This document shows positions 1-10,226 of a stretch of DNA of 33,709 bases, piece by piece. The stretch is from Caballeronia sp. GTDB taxonomy: Bacteria > Pseudomonadota > Gammaproteobacteria > Burkholderiales > Burkholderiaceae. Every line of letters starts with the position of its first letter. Positions within the stretch are counted from its first letter, which is position 1. The stretch is from NCBI RefSeq assembly GCF_028292365.1, contig NZ_JAQGMM010000132.1, positions 1-33,709 of the forward strand. The letters are read 5' to 3'. The translations under genes and the position numbers were made by a program. Under the pieces are notes generated by a model that was given only the letters and a program-made list of their open reading frames with translations, was not told the DNA's origin and ran no database searches.

Positions 1-74
1 GATATGCGGGTAACCGGCGTGTTGCCGGCGTATGAATGGATGTGCGTTGGTTTGAAGGTGAACGCCTGCGGTGC

Positions 75-362
75 TCAAGCGCCTTTCTGCTCGCGTGATT
101 CGGTGCCTGACGTTAGCGTCGCCGGTCCCTTGCTGAACAACGCTACCAGCAGTGCTGCAAGCGGCACGCAAAAAACGAGTGCTGTGGTCATGAGGCTGTT
201 TGCCGAGCCCTGAGTGAAGAGCGGCAGAATGATCGCGACCGCTGGCCCCAAGGGCAGCATCACAAGGAGATACGCACTCCAGCTCAGTCCCTTCTTGCCT
301 GCGATCGCGGCAACTATTGCTGCGCAGATGCCATACAGCACGAAGCCCGTCATTGGTTGCAT
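75..362 (-). CDS. Small inner-membrane protein of unknown function
   Basis: A 95-residue protein with about three hydrophobic stretches (near residues 6-20, 30-50 and 58-76) separated by short polar turns, followed by a hydrophilic tail. This indicates a small integral membrane protein. A GlyLysLys-Gly-x-Ser-Trp turn after the first segment resembles turns in small uncharacterised bacterial membrane proteins, but I recognise no named family. The ATG is preceded on the minus strand by GGGGAAGG, a good ribosome-binding site, which supports the start and that the frame is real. No neighbour gives functional context: the next gene upstream on this strand is more than 300 bp away. Confidence 0.6.
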   Translation of the reverse strand: MQPMTGFVLYGICAAIVAAIAGKKGLSWSAYLLVMLPLGPAVAIILPLFTQGSANSLMTTALVFCVPLAALLVALFSKGPATLTSGTESREQKGA

Positions 363-678
363 TGCCTTCCCCGGTTTTACGATCTAACCAAAGTGTATCG
401 ACGCCGATTACGGGGACCAACGAGAAAACCTTCAGATGTGTGCGCTACATCACTACCATAAGCATGCTTCTGAAGCGGCGTGCGTCAGCACACATAAAAC
501 GGCACCGCAATGGGGCTGGAAAGGCCGTTATGGTCATGTTTCTTTAACGCAGAGCGGGCGAGCTTTTACATGCCATGATGGGTGCGTACACTCTTTCTTA
601 CCGATTGCGCGGTTGTGTCGCATTGGGTCCGGCTGGTCGCGCTGAATCGGTCAAGGGACCGCAGAACCATGGCTGCAA
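363..678. other. Intergenic stretch without a convincing gene
   Basis: About 316 bp. The open frames here are short, have unnatural composition and lack ribosome-binding sites. The only structure seen is a 10-bp palindrome AAGCATGCTT at 460-469, too short to interpret. Confidence 0.5.
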
Positions 679-1134
679 TCAGGAGCAATTCCGGGCGCCG
701 TTAGCATCCAGTTGCCACATGACTAGCGTATCGGACCCCGCATGCTTCCCGGTTATGCGTTGAGCAGCTTGCAAGCCGATACCTTGGGCGAAGCGGGTCA
801 GCAAGAACGCGTTGGCGTGTGTTGTCAGTCCCGCGATCGTGTTCCCAGGTGAACTGGCCAGTGGCATCAAACGCTTGAACCAAAGAACGCCGATGTCGTT
901 TCCTAGCGGCACAATGCGTGCGCCCGTCGTGCGCGATCTGACAGCAAAAGCGCGGCTGTCCGCCAGGTGTTCGTCGAAGACAATAGTGAGCGTGTGGCCA
1001 AGCGCTCTTTGCTCGCTTGATAGCGTTGCAGATAGCGTGGAAGACCGCAGCATGGTCTGCGCGGGCCATGACACGCGCAGGCATGCGGTTGCGAGCGAAG
1101 CGGTCGCCACAAACTCACGCCGGCCGGTTTTCAT
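679..1134 (-). CDS. Tat-signal exported protein of unknown function, coupled to the VAO-type flavoenzyme
   Basis: A 151-residue protein whose N-terminus carries a twin-arginine motif (Thr-Gly-Arg-Arg-Glu-Phe-Val) followed by an alanine-rich hydrophobic stretch, as in Tat signal peptides, so it is probably exported folded. The start codon overlaps the stop of the upstream flavoenzyme gene by one base (TGATG), so the two are very likely translationally coupled. The body has a segment with Gly-Asp/Asn-Asp-Ile-x-x-Leu-Trp followed by Ala-Gly-Leu-Thr-Thr-His, which looks like a conserved core. I cannot assign a fold or activity. The coupling suggests a partner or accessory protein of the oxidase in the periplasm. 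The first residues also lie near a short, atypical h-region, so the Tat assignment is moderate. Confidence 0.65.
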   Translation of the reverse strand: MKTGRREFVATASLATACLRVSWPAQTMLRSSTLSATLSSEQRALGHTLTIVFDEHLADSRAFAVRSRTTGARIVPLGNDIGVLWFKRLMPLASSPGNTIAGLTTHANAFLLTRFAQGIGLQAAQRITGKHAGSDTLVMWQLDANGARNCS

Positions 1135-2708
1135 CAGTCGCGCTCCTTGATCTTCCTCGGCCAGATACCTTGTTTCCCTGGCGATAAAATGCCGTTCGGA
1201 TCGAGCGCTTCCTTGATGCTCTCGCTCATGCGCATCAACGCATGATTGTTGAAATCATACTGGGACGCAGCGAGATCCATGAAGGCGAGGTGGGCCCTGT
1301 ATTGACCATAACCGGCCGCGCCGAAGTCGTTGATCAACGTCTTCAGCAGCTCGCCCGCGTCGCGCGCTTGCGCCGGATCGTCACGATTAAAGATTGCCGC
1401 AAAAATATGATGCATGCTGCGCGGGCCGGCTGTAAAACCGCCGTAGTAATCGAAGCCATACTGCGCTGCCCGATCCCTGATCATTCGATATTGCCTGACT
1501 GCATCGCGGCCAAGCGGCGCACACACGGGCGAGAAATCGACGTGCGCGCCCGAGCCGCCGCGCCAGTTCAGCAAGTTGAATGCGTCGAGATTGGGAATGC
1601 CGACCTGGCTGCGATCACCGCCGCCTTTGGGTTCTACGTTGGCAAGCGTATAGGGTGACTCGATCAATTCGGCGTCGGCGATGGACGAGAAGCGCTGGTG
1701 TATCACATCGCGACGCGCCTTCACCAGCGCTTCGGGACCATACAGGCAGAAGCGAAGATTCCAGCGGCCTATGCCGAGCTTGCGGGTCATGGTCTCTATA
1801 GCCGAATCAGGTATTGCACCGGGGCCCTCGTACCATTGCTTGCGTACCGATACACCAGCAGCCCACCGCACCGCGCTTTCGATGACCGCGTTGCTTTGCA
1901 TCGTGTCGTCGAGTTTCAAGGGACGCAGCGTCTCGACAATGCGCTCAAGATCGGTGTCGTGCCGGAACTTATACGTGCACAGCATGTAGCCTTCGGGCTT
2001 CGGCATCAACCAGATGCCGAGCTTGGTTGCAATGCCAAAATTCGACTGCATGAACATGGCGTCGTAGGAAGGACCGAAACCCGCCTTGAATACCTGCCAG
2101 TCCTGATTGCCGTTCATTGCGCCCATGCCGGTGCGTACCACCTCACCGTTTGCCAGCATCACTTCCATTCCGCACTGCATGGCTGCGTGATCCCCGTATG
2201 GGGTCGTGCCAAAGCCGCGTTCCAGTGTATTGCCGACCACGCTGCCCCAGCCTGCAGCCGGTGGATCGAGCCACAGCCCGATGCCTCGCGCTTGAAGTGC
2301 CTGATAAAGATCGTAGTAGCTGACACCCGGTTCGACCAGCGCATAACCCAGCGTCTCATTGATCTCGATGATGCGGTTCATGCGCTGCAAGTCCAGCACG
2401 ACGCAGCCTTTAAGCCGGGGCGCTGCGCCGCCGTAAGCGAAGTTGCGTCCGGTCGATACGCTCCACAGCGGTACGCCATACCGATTCGCCACGCCGAGCA
2501 CGGCACGAAGCTGCTCGACATTCGATACCAGCACAACGGCCGACGCTTCGTAAGCGTGCTCGTCTCCGGGCGCGAACGGATCCAGATACGGCTGCGCCGC
2601 ACCGTCTCCCGAGAGAACGGCGCTCTGGCCCGCAATCGCCCTGAATGCTGTCAGCGCCTGCTGGAAATCAGATTCCGGCACTCCCGGGGGACGAGGCGGG
2701 CCGCTCAC
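1134..2708 (-). CDS. VAO/4-cresol dehydrogenase-type covalent flavoprotein oxidase
   Basis: A 524-residue FAD-linked enzyme of the vanillyl-alcohol oxidase / p-cresol methylhydroxylase family, which oxidises para-substituted phenols. The FAD-binding PCMH domain spans roughly residues 25-235, with Gly-Arg-Asn-Phe-x-Tyr-Gly-Gly near 87-94 and a Gly-Ser-Val-Val-Gly-Asn loop near 155-160 followed by Thr-Pro-Tyr-Gly-Asp-His. The substrate-cap domain follows. A Met-His-His at 432-434 fits the flavin-linking histidine region of VAO, and Tyr470-Arg471 in a QYRAHLAFMD segment fit the phenolate-binding pair. The C-terminal Asp-Pro-Asn-Gly-Ile-Leu-Ser-Pro-Gly-Lys is typical. The start is a GTG, the first usable one after an in-frame stop, with GGGA just upstream. 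Oddities: the position equivalent to VAO Asp170 appears to be Ala151, and no cytochrome subunit gene is adjacent, so oxygen or another acceptor is likely. No signal peptide is evident. Confidence 0.87.
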   Translation of the reverse strand: MSGPPRPPGVPESDFQQALTAFRAIAGQSAVLSGDGAAQPYLDPFAPGDEHAYEASAVVLVSNVEQLRAVLGVANRYGVPLWSVSTGRNFAYGGAAPRLKGCVVLDLQRMNRIIEINETLGYALVEPGVSYYDLYQALQARGIGLWLDPPAAGWGSVVGNTLERGFGTTPYGDHAAMQCGMEVMLANGEVVRTGMGAMNGNQDWQVFKAGFGPSYDAMFMQSNFGIATKLGIWLMPKPEGYMLCTYKFRHDTDLERIVETLRPLKLDDTMQSNAVIESAVRWAAGVSVRKQWYEGPGAIPDSAIETMTRKLGIGRWNLRFCLYGPEALVKARRDVIHQRFSSIADAELIESPYTLANVEPKGGGDRSQVGIPNLDAFNLLNWRGGSGAHVDFSPVCAPLGRDAVRQYRMIRDRAAQYGFDYYGGFTAGPRSMHHIFAAIFNRDDPAQARDAGELLKTLINDFGAAGYGQYRAHLAFMDLAASQYDFNNHALMRMSESIKEALDPNGILSPGKQGIWPRKIKERD

Positions 2709-2775
2709 GGTCCCTGCGTCCGGAACACGTTCATCGACGCGATGCTTTCAATAGGCTTAAACCCGTCAGCACCAG

Positions 2776-2913
2776 TCAATACCCGCCGCTACTGGAACTC
2801 CCACCCGAACTCGACCCTGAGGCGGCGCCGTCGGTTTGGCATCCGGCAAGGGAGACTGCGAGCGAGACGGTCAGGACAGCCAGCAACATCGATGCAATGC
2901 GTTTGAAGTTCAT
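2776..2913 (-). CDS. 45-residue lipoprotein, Ser/Gly-rich
   Basis: A short ORF on the minus strand encoding 45 residues. It begins Met-Asn-Phe-Lys-Arg, continues with a hydrophobic h-region, and has a perfect lipobox Leu-Ala-Gly-Cys with the lipidated Cys at residue 25. The mature part is only about 21 residues and is almost entirely Ser and Gly with a C-terminal Tyr. The ATG is preceded by GGGGA seven bases upstream, so translation is well supported. It lies 67 bp before the flavoenzyme start in the same orientation and is probably the first gene of that operon. The role is unknown; entericidin-like or spacer-type small lipoproteins are the nearest analogues in size. The +2 residue after Cys is Gln, consistent with outer-membrane sorting by the usual Lol rule. 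Confidence 0.72.
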   Translation of the reverse strand: MNFKRIASMLLAVLTVSLAVSLAGCQTDGAASGSSSGGSSSSGGY

Positions 2914-3077
2914 TTGTTTCCCCATGAATGTTGGACGAGCGCGTACCAACCGCTGGCGCGATGTTCGGCGCTCATGAATTAAACGAACCGACGCGGCAAA
3001 TTATTCCCTTATTTTTTGACGTTGTGCGTTTTGCAGCGCTGATGCACGCAAGAAGGAAGCTTTAATGACTCGACCCG

Positions 3078-4271
3078 TCAGGACGGATTCATCGGGAAAT
3101 CGAGCGAGCGCTTGCCGCCGGGATCGCTGGGCACGAAGGTTGACGGGTTCTGTTTTCGTCCCGTTAACAATTCGCTTAATCGAGCCACCGGCCGGGCAAT
3201 CGCCCGCACGGTTTTCTTGCTGCGATACGCGAGCACGCCCCAGCGCGAACTGGCGATCTGCGCGCTCCACGCCCCGGTAACGTTGTTGCGGCTCCAATAG
3301 GCTTTGAAGCGTTCGGCACCTACGCCGAAATCTACGTTCAGGCGCTGATCGAATGCCCATTTGACCACGTGTTCAATGACGATTGAACCTGGACCGAACT
3401 TGGCAAACCGGGCGTCGAAACTGGCAATCAGTCCGTCGACGCAAGTCGCGCCCACGCCTACCACCGTGGCCGCGATGGGTGCGCCATCCAGCGTGATCAC
3501 GAACAGACGGGCCATGGCGCGCCCGTTCGCCGGGCAGACGAGGCTGACGAGGAAGTCACGATAGTGCGATGAGTCGAGCCACTGGCCTCGTTTGCCGACC
3601 CGATCGCCCCACGCGCGTTTGCGCGCCAGAATCCAGTCGACTAGAGCCGCGTTCTCGCTGGTGTCGCCGGACTCTGTCAGGCGCACTGCAAGCTCACCTT
3701 CCTTCGACAAGCGGCGTTCGAGCGCACCGGGTTTTTTCCCGCTCATCGTGCCCAGTGTCTTGCAAAACGCGTCCCATTCGGTCTCGTCGCGGAGCTTCGC
3801 AAACGCGGCGACGGTGCGCGCAGCGATCATCACATGGCGTTCGCGCGAGGCGAGCGCATGCAGTTCGGAGCCTTCATCTACATACGGCAGCTTGATGAAG
3901 TCGGCGCCGCAACGCTTCAGCGCTGTTTGCCACGCGCCGGCGATCAGAGCCGGGGAGGCGGGGCTATCGGTGACGAGCACCCTTGTGTAATCACCGGCTT
4001 CGGGGCTCAGGGGACAGAGATAAGTCCATAGGAGCCGCCGGTACGTCACGAGCGGCCAGACCATTGCAAGTTGCCCGTTCTCGCGATGCACGATGCAGCA
4101 AAGGCGTCGGCCACGTGGCTTGGCGACATGTTGCCAGGCCAGCCAGCACACGCTGAACGACTGGCCATGCTGACCGTTCGCGGCCGACCAGAGATCGTCC
4201 CATTCATGCTGTAAAGCCCGAAAACCGTCTTCGTCGCTCACGATCTCAAACTGACAATCTGCCTGGCTCAT
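3078..4271 (-). CDS. CelD/BioF2-type GNAT acyltransferase (Acetyltransf_6)
   Basis: A 397-residue protein counted from the ATG at 4271, which has GAGAG upstream. A longer frame reaching 4379 adds 36 residues without family character, so I reject that start. The C-terminal half carries the hallmark of the FemAB-like GNAT group found in CelD and exopolysaccharide clusters: Ser-Phe-Asp-x-Arg-Phe-x-x-Phe-Gly-Pro-Gly near 284-295, then Phe-Gly-Val-Gly-x-Glu-Arg-Phe-Lys-x-Tyr-Trp near 315-326. Members transfer acyl groups to polysaccharide or cell-envelope substrates in the cytoplasm. No polysaccharide gene is adjacent here, so the gene is solitary and its substrate is unknown. The basic C-terminal tail after residue 345 is unusual but family members vary there. 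Confidence 0.75.
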   Translation of the reverse strand: MSQADCQFEIVSDEDGFRALQHEWDDLWSAANGQHGQSFSVCWLAWQHVAKPRGRRLCCIVHRENGQLAMVWPLVTYRRLLWTYLCPLSPEAGDYTRVLVTDSPASPALIAGAWQTALKRCGADFIKLPYVDEGSELHALASRERHVMIAARTVAAFAKLRDETEWDAFCKTLGTMSGKKPGALERRLSKEGELAVRLTESGDTSENAALVDWILARKRAWGDRVGKRGQWLDSSHYRDFLVSLVCPANGRAMARLFVITLDGAPIAATVVGVGATCVDGLIASFDARFAKFGPGSIVIEHVVKWAFDQRLNVDFGVGAERFKAYWSRNNVTGAWSAQIASSRWGVLAYRSKKTVRAIARPVARLSELLTGRKQNPSTFVPSDPGGKRSLDFPMNPS

Positions 4272-4542
4272 AGTCTCTCGAGTAATAAACGGTGCGTCCA
4301 GCGGTCGCCTTGCGGACTTGCGCGGTCGGCCTGACAAGTAACAAGTGGTCGGAAGTAAGACGAAGGACAACGCACGCACTGATACGGTCGATGGTGCCGG
4401 TTACGGGCACCGCGCGATGTTCGGCAGCACACAATCATATGAGGAAATAGGGCGGAGGAGCGGGTTGCAACCGCGCCTGGATGTTGCCGCGAGGTGGGTT
4501 GGTGAAAGGCCGACTCGGCTCAAGGCCAGACCACGGCAAAAC

Positions 4543-4566
4543 TTAGTTTAGAAATTTCAAAACTAA
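4543..4566. promoter_or_regulatory. Near-perfect 24-bp palindrome, probable operator of the fusion-gene operon
   Basis: The left half reads TTAGTTTAGAAA and the right half TTTCAAAACTAA. The whole equals its own reverse complement except at one symmetric pair of positions. It lies 37 bp upstream of the first possible start of the isomerase-dioxygenase gene. The core TTTAGAAAT-N5-AACTAA (4547-4566) recurs with identical spacing at 10121-10140. A LysR-type regulator is the likely ligand (inference). Confidence 0.6.
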
Positions 4567-4603
4567 TTGTTTTGTTTCCAGGATTTTTCGCCGCCTAGGC
4601 TGT

Positions 4604-6589
4604 ATGCAACATTGCTTTCACAAGAACGGCGCGGTGCCGATCCCACGTTTCAAGACTCCGCCAATGCAACTGGACATCTTTCGCTCGCTCTGGGGCCATC
4701 GTGGCGACCGGCGCAGTACCTTCCGCGACGTTCGCGAGGCGGGCCTGGCCGGTATAGAGGCCCGCCTGCCGCTGACAACGGACGAACGTGGCGCCCTGCT
4801 GCAGGACCTGAAGGAACACGAACTCGACTACATCGCCATTGTCTTCACCGACAACGCCGTGTTGCCCGACCAGCGCGCCACGCCCGCGCAGCATCTGGAC
4901 GACCTGGATCGCAAGCTCGGATCGGCTGCGGATTTGTCGCCGCGTTTTATCAACGTGCTGGCCGGCAATGACCGATGGCCGCTCGCGCAGCAAGTGGAGT
5001 TCTTCGGCAATGCGCTTGAGCTCGCACAAAAACACGAGCAGTTTTGCAGCTTCGAAACGCATAGAGCGCGATCCCTGTATAGCCCGTGGGTGACGCTGGA
5101 CGTGATACGGCAGGTGCCTGGCTTGCGTTTCACCAGCGACATCAGTCATTGGGTCGTTGTATGCGAACGCCTGCTCGATGACAACGAGGACGACCTCACG
5201 CCATTCATTGAACGCGTGCATCACATCCAGGCGCGTGTGGGTTATGACCAGGGGCCGCAGGTGCCGCATCCCGCCGCCGCCGAGTATTCATTGCCGCTCG
5301 CTTTTCATCAGGACCACTGGGCTTCCATCTGGCGCTCGCAAGCGGCGCGCGGCTACCAGACCACGACCCTCACCCCCGAGTTCGGACGGGACGGCTACCT
5401 GCACCATCTGCCGTTCACCGATGTTCCGGTCGCCGACCTGTCCCAGCTCAACGAGTGGATGGTGAACGCGGAGCGCAAGCATTTCAGCCAGATATGGACC
5501 CGCACTGACCCCCAGGAGCAATACGCGATGCAAGCGAACCACGCCGGCGAAGCTGCGCCGGAAAAAAATTTCACATCGATTCCGGTGATCGACATCTCCG
5601 GCTTGTTCAGCGACAAGCTGGCGGATCGCCAGGCGGTTGCAAGCGAGCTTGGGCAAGCTGCTCGCAACGTCGGGTTCCTTTATATCTCCGGTCACGGGAT
5701 AGAACCCTCGGTGATCAACGGTCTGAGACAGGCGGCCAAGGACTATTTCAGGCAGCCGATAGAAAAGAAGATGGAGCACTACATAGGCACATCCGATACC
5801 CACAAGGGATTTGTGCCCGAGGGTGAAGAGGTCTACGCGAAGGGCAAGCCCGATCATAAGGAGGCGTTTGACGTCGGCTTCGAAGTTGCCGCTGACGATC
5901 CCCTGGTGCTAGCCGGAACTCCGTTGCTGGGACCGAATCATTGGCCTGCACTCGACGGTTTCAAACCCGCTGTGCAGCGCTACTACCAGCAGGTATTCGC
6001 ACTTGGACGCGTGCTGTTCCATGGCTTTGCGCTGGCCTTGGGCCTGCCTGAGGACCACTTCGATGAGCTGGTCACGCGGCCGCCCTCGAAGCTGCGCCTG
6101 ATTCATTATCCGTTCGACGGTGCGGCGCAAGACGCCCCCGGCATTGGCGCGCATACCGACTACGAGTGCTTCACGATCCTGCAAGCCGATGCACCCGGCC
6201 TCGAGGTGATGAACGGGCTTGGCGAATGGATTGATACGCCGCCTCTGCCCGGAACGTTCGTTGTGAATATTGGCGACATGCTGGAGGTGATGACCTCCGG
6301 CGCATTTGTCGCCACGGCCCACCGCGTGCGCACCGTGCGCGAGGAGCGCTACTCGTTTCCGCTGTTCTACGCATGCGATTACCACACGCTGATCAAGCCG
6401 CTGCCGGCCTTCGCGAAAGAGGGCGACGAGTACGAGGAGATCGCAATTGGCGAACACATGTATGGGCAAGCGCTGCAAACCTATACGTACCTGCGCCAGC
6501 GTGTGGCGGAAGGCCGCGCGACGTTGCCCTCGCGTGCACGCAAACCGTCCAGTTTCGGGCACCTGAAAAAAGCCGGACAACCCGGCTGA
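4604..6589 (+). CDS. Fusion of sugar-isomerase-like TIM barrel and 2-oxoglutarate/Fe(II) dioxygenase
   Basis: One uninterrupted 661-residue frame with two catalytic domains. Residues about 21-290 form a xylose-isomerase/AP-endonuclease-2-like TIM barrel (sugar phosphate isomerase/epimerase family), with candidate metal ligands Glu151, Asp179, His182, His206/207 and Glu259. Residues about 323-650 form an isopenicillin-N-synthase-type dioxygenase: His517-x-Asp519 and His573 bind iron and Arg582-x-Ser584 binds 2-oxoglutarate. The opening Ile-Pro-Val-Ile-Asp and the Gly-His-Gly-Ile are typical. A polar linker of about 30 residues joins them. The ATG at 4664 (Met-Gln-Leu-Asp-Ile-Phe) may be the true start, since homology seems to begin there, but neither start has a strong ribosome-binding site. 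Genes for amino-acid-type uptake follow directly, so it probably modifies the imported compound. The substrate is unknown. Confidence 0.85.
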   Translation: MQHCFHKNGAVPIPRFKTPPMQLDIFRSLWGHRGDRRSTFRDVREAGLAGIEARLPLTTDERGALLQDLKEHELDYIAIVFTDNAVLPDQRATPAQHLDDLDRKLGSAADLSPRFINVLAGNDRWPLAQQVEFFGNALELAQKHEQFCSFETHRARSLYSPWVTLDVIRQVPGLRFTSDISHWVVVCERLLDDNEDDLTPFIERVHHIQARVGYDQGPQVPHPAAAEYSLPLAFHQDHWASIWRSQAARGYQTTTLTPEFGRDGYLHHLPFTDVPVADLSQLNEWMVNAERKHFSQIWTRTDPQEQYAMQANHAGEAAPEKNFTSIPVIDISGLFSDKLADRQAVASELGQAARNVGFLYISGHGIEPSVINGLRQAAKDYFRQPIEKKMEHYIGTSDTHKGFVPEGEEVYAKGKPDHKEAFDVGFEVAADDPLVLAGTPLLGPNHWPALDGFKPAVQRYYQQVFALGRVLFHGFALALGLPEDHFDELVTRPPSKLRLIHYPFDGAAQDAPGIGAHTDYECFTILQADAPGLEVMNGLGEWIDTPPLPGTFVVNIGDMLEVMTSGAFVATAHRVRTVREERYSFPLFYACDYHTLIKPLPAFAKEGDEYEEIAIGEHMYGQALQTYTYLRQRVAEGRATLPSRARKPSSFGHLKKAGQPG

Positions 6590-6652
6590 TCTCCGGTCGG
6601 GCGACTGAACAAGTTCATCAACACACCACCCTTCTTCGAGCGGAGTCACACG

Positions 6653-7492
6653 ATGATTTTCAAGCCGGACACCAAGCGTTTCCTGATCGCCGCCGCCACT
6701 GCCGTCTTCGCCGGCGCCTATGCCATGGGCGGTGCGTTTGCACAGACACCGGCCAACGCCGTTACGCTCGCGCCCGGCCAGTTCAAGGTCGGCATGGAGA
6801 TCACCTACCCGCCGTTCGAGTCTTACGATGGCGACAAGGTGGTCGGCTCCGATCCTGATTTTTCACGGGCGCTCGCCAAGCAGTTCGGCGCTAGCGCGAG
6901 CTTTGTCGACACGCGTTTCTCTGGTCTTATCCTGGGCTTGAACGCACGTCATTACGACGCGGTCATCTCCGGCATGTACGTCACACCCGAACGCGTTGCG
7001 CAGGCTCAGGCGATCCCTTATGCGCAGACCTCCGCGGCAATCATGGTGGCAGCCAGCGGCACGATCAAACCGAAGACCCCCGAAGAACTGTGCGGACTGC
7101 ATGTGGGCCTTGAGCAAGGGACAACGTGGGTAGCGAAGTTGCAGGCGTTGTCGAAGGATTATTGCAAGGCGAACGGCAAGGGCGAGATCACGGTCAGCGA
7201 GTATCCGTCGGCGCCGGAAGTGTTGCAGGCGCTGCTGTCGAATAACGTGCAGGCGCAGATGGAAATTGCCGGGGCGGCTCATGCGCTGGCCGCCAAATCG
7301 TCAGGTCGCGTGGTGGTGGTGCAGTCGCCGCAACTGATCTATCCGCAGACGCTGGGCATCTATGTGCGAAAGGATGACACAGCGCTCTACGACACCCTGA
7401 CCAAGGCATTCGACGCGTTGAAGAAAAACGGCGAGTACGAAGCCATGCTCAAGAAATACAACCTGTCCATGCCGCCCGCCAAGTCGTCCTGA
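6653..7492 (+). CDS. Amino-acid-type ABC transporter periplasmic binding protein (family 3)
   Basis: A 279-residue secreted solute-binding protein. Residues 1-30 form a Sec signal peptide ending Ala-Phe-Ala before Gln31. The mature protein begins with the family-3 signature Phe-Lys-Val-Gly-Met-Glu-Ile-Thr-Tyr-Pro-Pro-Phe-Glu, then Asp-x-Asp-Phe-Ser-Arg-Ala and Asp-Ala-Val-Ile-Ser-Gly-Met, all typical of polar or cationic amino-acid and opine binders. Two cysteines near residues 147 and 171 could form a disulfide. CGGAG precedes the ATG. The gene starts 63 bp after the fusion enzyme and is followed by the matching membrane protein, so the three form one operon: the substrate captured here is probably the one the fusion enzyme acts on. 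Confidence 0.9.
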   Translation: MIFKPDTKRFLIAAATAVFAGAYAMGGAFAQTPANAVTLAPGQFKVGMEITYPPFESYDGDKVVGSDPDFSRALAKQFGASASFVDTRFSGLILGLNARHYDAVISGMYVTPERVAQAQAIPYAQTSAAIMVAASGTIKPKTPEELCGLHVGLEQGTTWVAKLQALSKDYCKANGKGEITVSEYPSAPEVLQALLSNNVQAQMEIAGAAHALAAKSSGRVVVVQSPQLIYPQTLGIYVRKDDTALYDTLTKAFDALKKNGEYEAMLKKYNLSMPPAKSS

Positions 7493-7556
7493 TTCTTGGG
7501 TCGTACCTGAGCTGATCTACGCAGCGAGCACCGCGTCTAGCGAGAGGCACTTACTC

Positions 7557-9122
<1,566 letters not shown>

Positions 9123-9137
9123 GCAGTCGCAATGCCG

Positions 9138-10040
9138 CTAGCGCCCAAGATGCTCCTTCAACGTATCGCGAAACTTCTGAACCAAAGGTTCGTTCGAACG
9201 CCCCCGCCTGACGATCAAGGCAAATGGCGCCTGATAGCCGAACCCCGCCGGTGCGAGCGCCCGCAGCCGGCCCTTGTCGACCCAGGCCTGCGCATAATGC
9301 TCCGGCAGGAAACCGATAAACGCGCCGGATAAAATCAGGATCAGTTGCCCTTCCATACTGTCCACCGTCGCTTCGCTACGTTTGAACCCGTGTCGCGCCA
9401 GCTCTGTCTGACTCCAGTAAGCCCGTCCAACCATCCGCTGCTGGCTGATCGTTTCCTGCGGGATGTTGTGCTCGTTGAAAAGCGGATGGCTGTCGCTGCA
9501 ATACAACCAGTGTTGCTCTCGATAAAGCGAATGGTAGATCAGCCCGTTCATGCGTAACTGAAACGCGCCGATCGCCAGATCAAGGCGATTGCCCAGCACG
9601 CTAAGCTGCAATTCATAAGGGCTTTGCACATGCAAATGCAAATGCAGCGCCGGATGCTCGCGCGTAAATGCACCAATGATTTCGGAGAGCGGCAACGATT
9701 TATCGCTGACCGTGGAATCCAGCACGCCAAGCTTGATACTGCCGCGCAATTCTCCGCGCAGCCCGGCGGCATAACGCTCGAACCCGTCGACCTCGCCCAG
9801 CAGCCGCAACGCTTCCTGATGGAACTCCTCGCCTTTTGGCGTCAGACTAAAACCGCCGCGCCCGCGATGACACAACACCACACCCACCAGCGACTCCAAC
9901 TGGCTCATGTAGGTGCTGATCGCCGATGTGGAAAGGTTGAGTTCCTGCTGCGCCGCGGCAAAACCCTGGTGTCGGATCACACAGGTAAAAATGCGCAGCA
10001 GACGTGCTTCAGGCAATACAGTGGCCACATCTCGCTCCAT
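9138..10040 (-). CDS. LysR-type regulator, likely controller of the cluster
   Basis: A 300-residue LysR-family protein. The winged helix-turn-helix occupies residues about 10-70 (Leu-Leu-Arg-Ile-Phe, Gly-Phe-Ala-Ala-Ala-Gln, Leu-Asn-Leu-Ser-Thr-Ser-Ala-Ile-Ser, Cys-His-Arg-Gly-Arg-Gly-Gly-Phe), and the effector-binding domain runs from about 95 to 295. It stands tail to tail with the transporter gene, 15 bp apart, and is divergent from the ureohydrolase gene. Such placement usually means control of the divergent operon, and the palindromic motif in the shared gap (10121-10147) recurs before the fusion gene. I therefore infer it controls both halves of the cluster. Its effector is presumably the imported compound or a product. 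Confidence 0.9.
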   Translation of the reverse strand: MERDVATVLPEARLLRIFTCVIRHQGFAAAQQELNLSTSAISTYMSQLESLVGVVLCHRGRGGFSLTPKGEEFHQEALRLLGEVDGFERYAAGLRGELRGSIKLGVLDSTVSDKSLPLSEIIGAFTREHPALHLHLHVQSPYELQLSVLGNRLDLAIGAFQLRMNGLIYHSLYREQHWLYCSDSHPLFNEHNIPQETISQQRMVGRAYWSQTELARHGFKRSEATVDSMEGQLILILSGAFIGFLPEHYAQAWVDKGRLRALAPAGFGYQAPFALIVRRGRSNEPLVQKFRDTLKEHLGR

Positions 10041-10120
10041 CAGCTACGGGAAATGCCGGCAAGCGAACAGCCGGCGCCAAGGGCGGCGAAGCAATGCCCC
10101 CGGGCCGGACGTGCCGATAC

Positions 10121-10147
10121 TTTAGAAATAACTGAACTAAATATTTC
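10121..10147. promoter_or_regulatory. Shared-motif operator between LysR and ureohydrolase genes
   Basis: Contains TTTAGAAAT-N5-AACTAA (10121-10140), identical in spacing to the motif at 4547-4566. It also holds nested dyads: TTAG-N11-CTAA and GAAATA-N11-TATTTC (10125-10147). These fit the T-N11-A form of LysR binding sites. It sits about 80 bp from each of the two divergent starts. Confidence 0.6.
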
Positions 10148-10226
10148 GCACCAGCACTTTGTCGGTGCGCCGGTCAGCGCCAGAATTCAACTCAGACAGT
10201 TCGACGAATGAATGTGAGGACGTGCC

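Noticed and set aside
1698..2906. Plus-strand open frame of 402 codons opposite the flavoenzyme
   Set aside because: It is the antisense of a strongly supported gene. High GC gives long antisense frames in this genome; the protein has no family features.
4272..4379. N-terminal extension of the CelD-type acyltransferase to an upstream ATG
   Set aside because: The added 36 residues lack family character, and the ATG at 4271 has a better ribosome-binding site.
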